37,905 nucleotides of DNA from positions 1 to 37,905 of the forward strand of contig JAJXVS010000003.1 in assembly GCA_021782015.1 (NCBI GenBank), read 5' to 3'. Shown one piece after another: positions 37,383 through 37,905 of this stretch (position 1 is the first letter of the stretch; each line of letters begins with the position of its first letter). The notes under the pieces were generated by a model. That model ran no database searches. It was given only the letters and a program-made list of their open reading frames with translations, and was not told the DNA's origin. Source of the stretch: a bacterium (GTDB taxonomy: Bacteria > Spirochaetota > Spirochaetia > Treponematales > Rectinemataceae). Made by a program: the position numbers and the translations under genes.

Positions 37383-37905
37383 GCGCGGCGCCGGCCCTGG
37401 AGGCCCGGGACCTCTACCGGTTCTATCATACCGCCGAGGAGGAGACCCTCGCCCTCAAAGGCGTGAGTCTTACGGTGGGCAAGGGCGAAATCGTGGCCCT
37501 CATGGGGCCTTCGGGCAGCGGCAAATCGACGCTCCTGGCTTGCGTGAGCGGCATCGACGAGCCGGACGGCGGCACCGTCCTGATCGACGGCGTCCGCATG
37601 ACACGGAGGCCCTCGTACGAAAGGGGCGGGCTCCGGGCTTCTCTCATGGGCATCATGCTCCAGTCGGGAAGTCTTTTCGACCAGCTGTCGGTGCTCGACA
37701 ACGTGCTCATGAAGATGTGGATAGCAGGCAAGGTCGACCGGAAGCGAGCCGTGGCCCTGGTGGAATCGGTGGGGCTTGCCCCGAGGATCCACGCGGTTCC
37801 CGCCCACATGTCGGGGGGCGAAATCGCACGCGCCTCATTGGCCGTCGCTCTCGCGGCGGAACCGGCCATCCTCCTCGCGGACGAGCCCACGAGCGAGGTC
37901 GACGC
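37379..37905 (+). CDS. ABC transporter ATP-binding protein (LolD/MacB-like), truncated by the window edge
   Basis: VALMGPSGSGKSTLLACVSGIDEPDGG (Walker A), HMSGGEIARASLAVALAAEPAILLADEPTSEVD (degenerate signature, Walker B). Confidence 0.93.
   Translation, partial: MSAAPALEARDLYRFYHTAEEETLALKGVSLTVGKGEIVALMGPSGSGKSTLLACVSGIDEPDGGTVLIDGVRMTRRPSYERGGLRASLMGIMLQSGSLFDQLSVLDNVLMKMWIAGKVDRKRAVALVESVGLAPRIHAVPAHMSGGEIARASLAVALAAEPAILLADEPTSEVD

Overview
This is a high-GC bacterial window with no rRNA, tRNA, CRISPR or integrase that I can support. Housekeeping and signalling genes flank an accessory island that looks defence-related. The left flank (1-4938) has an RlmB/SpoU-type rRNA 2'-O-methyltransferase (partial), a Cache-HAMP chemoreceptor, a receiver-PocR-PAS protein and an HSL-type esterase. 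The island (about 5.0-22.6 kb) contains a decayed MFS fragment, a WYL regulator with a tandem AAA+ ATPase, a ~194-bp MITE-like hairpin, an MFS transporter, a YefM/RelE-type toxin-antitoxin pair, and a DUF4143-type AAA ATPase behind twin palindromes. Its largest unit is a six-gene minus-strand operon: UvrD-like helicase, PD-(D/E)XK nuclease, type III Mod, HTH protein, Doc, type III Res. The right flank has pyruvate:ferredoxin oxidoreductase (nifJ), a beta-propeller/NodB-like protein with degenerate catalytic motifs, a Lon-like protease with a large Gly/Ala insert, an HATPase-HDOD protein, a small unknown ORF, a PepSY protein, an OmpR-type two-component system, a secreted protein and an ABC ATPase (partial). 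The most notable observation is that a RecB/AddB-like nuclease domain appears split across two overlapping ORFs: the YxxCPRxY and GxxVHE motifs end the helicase ORF, while D...DLK, QxxxY and CxxCx5C lie in the next ORF. The pair is embedded in a type III R-M operon that also carries a Doc toxin without Phd and an internal three-copy operator-like repeat before res.
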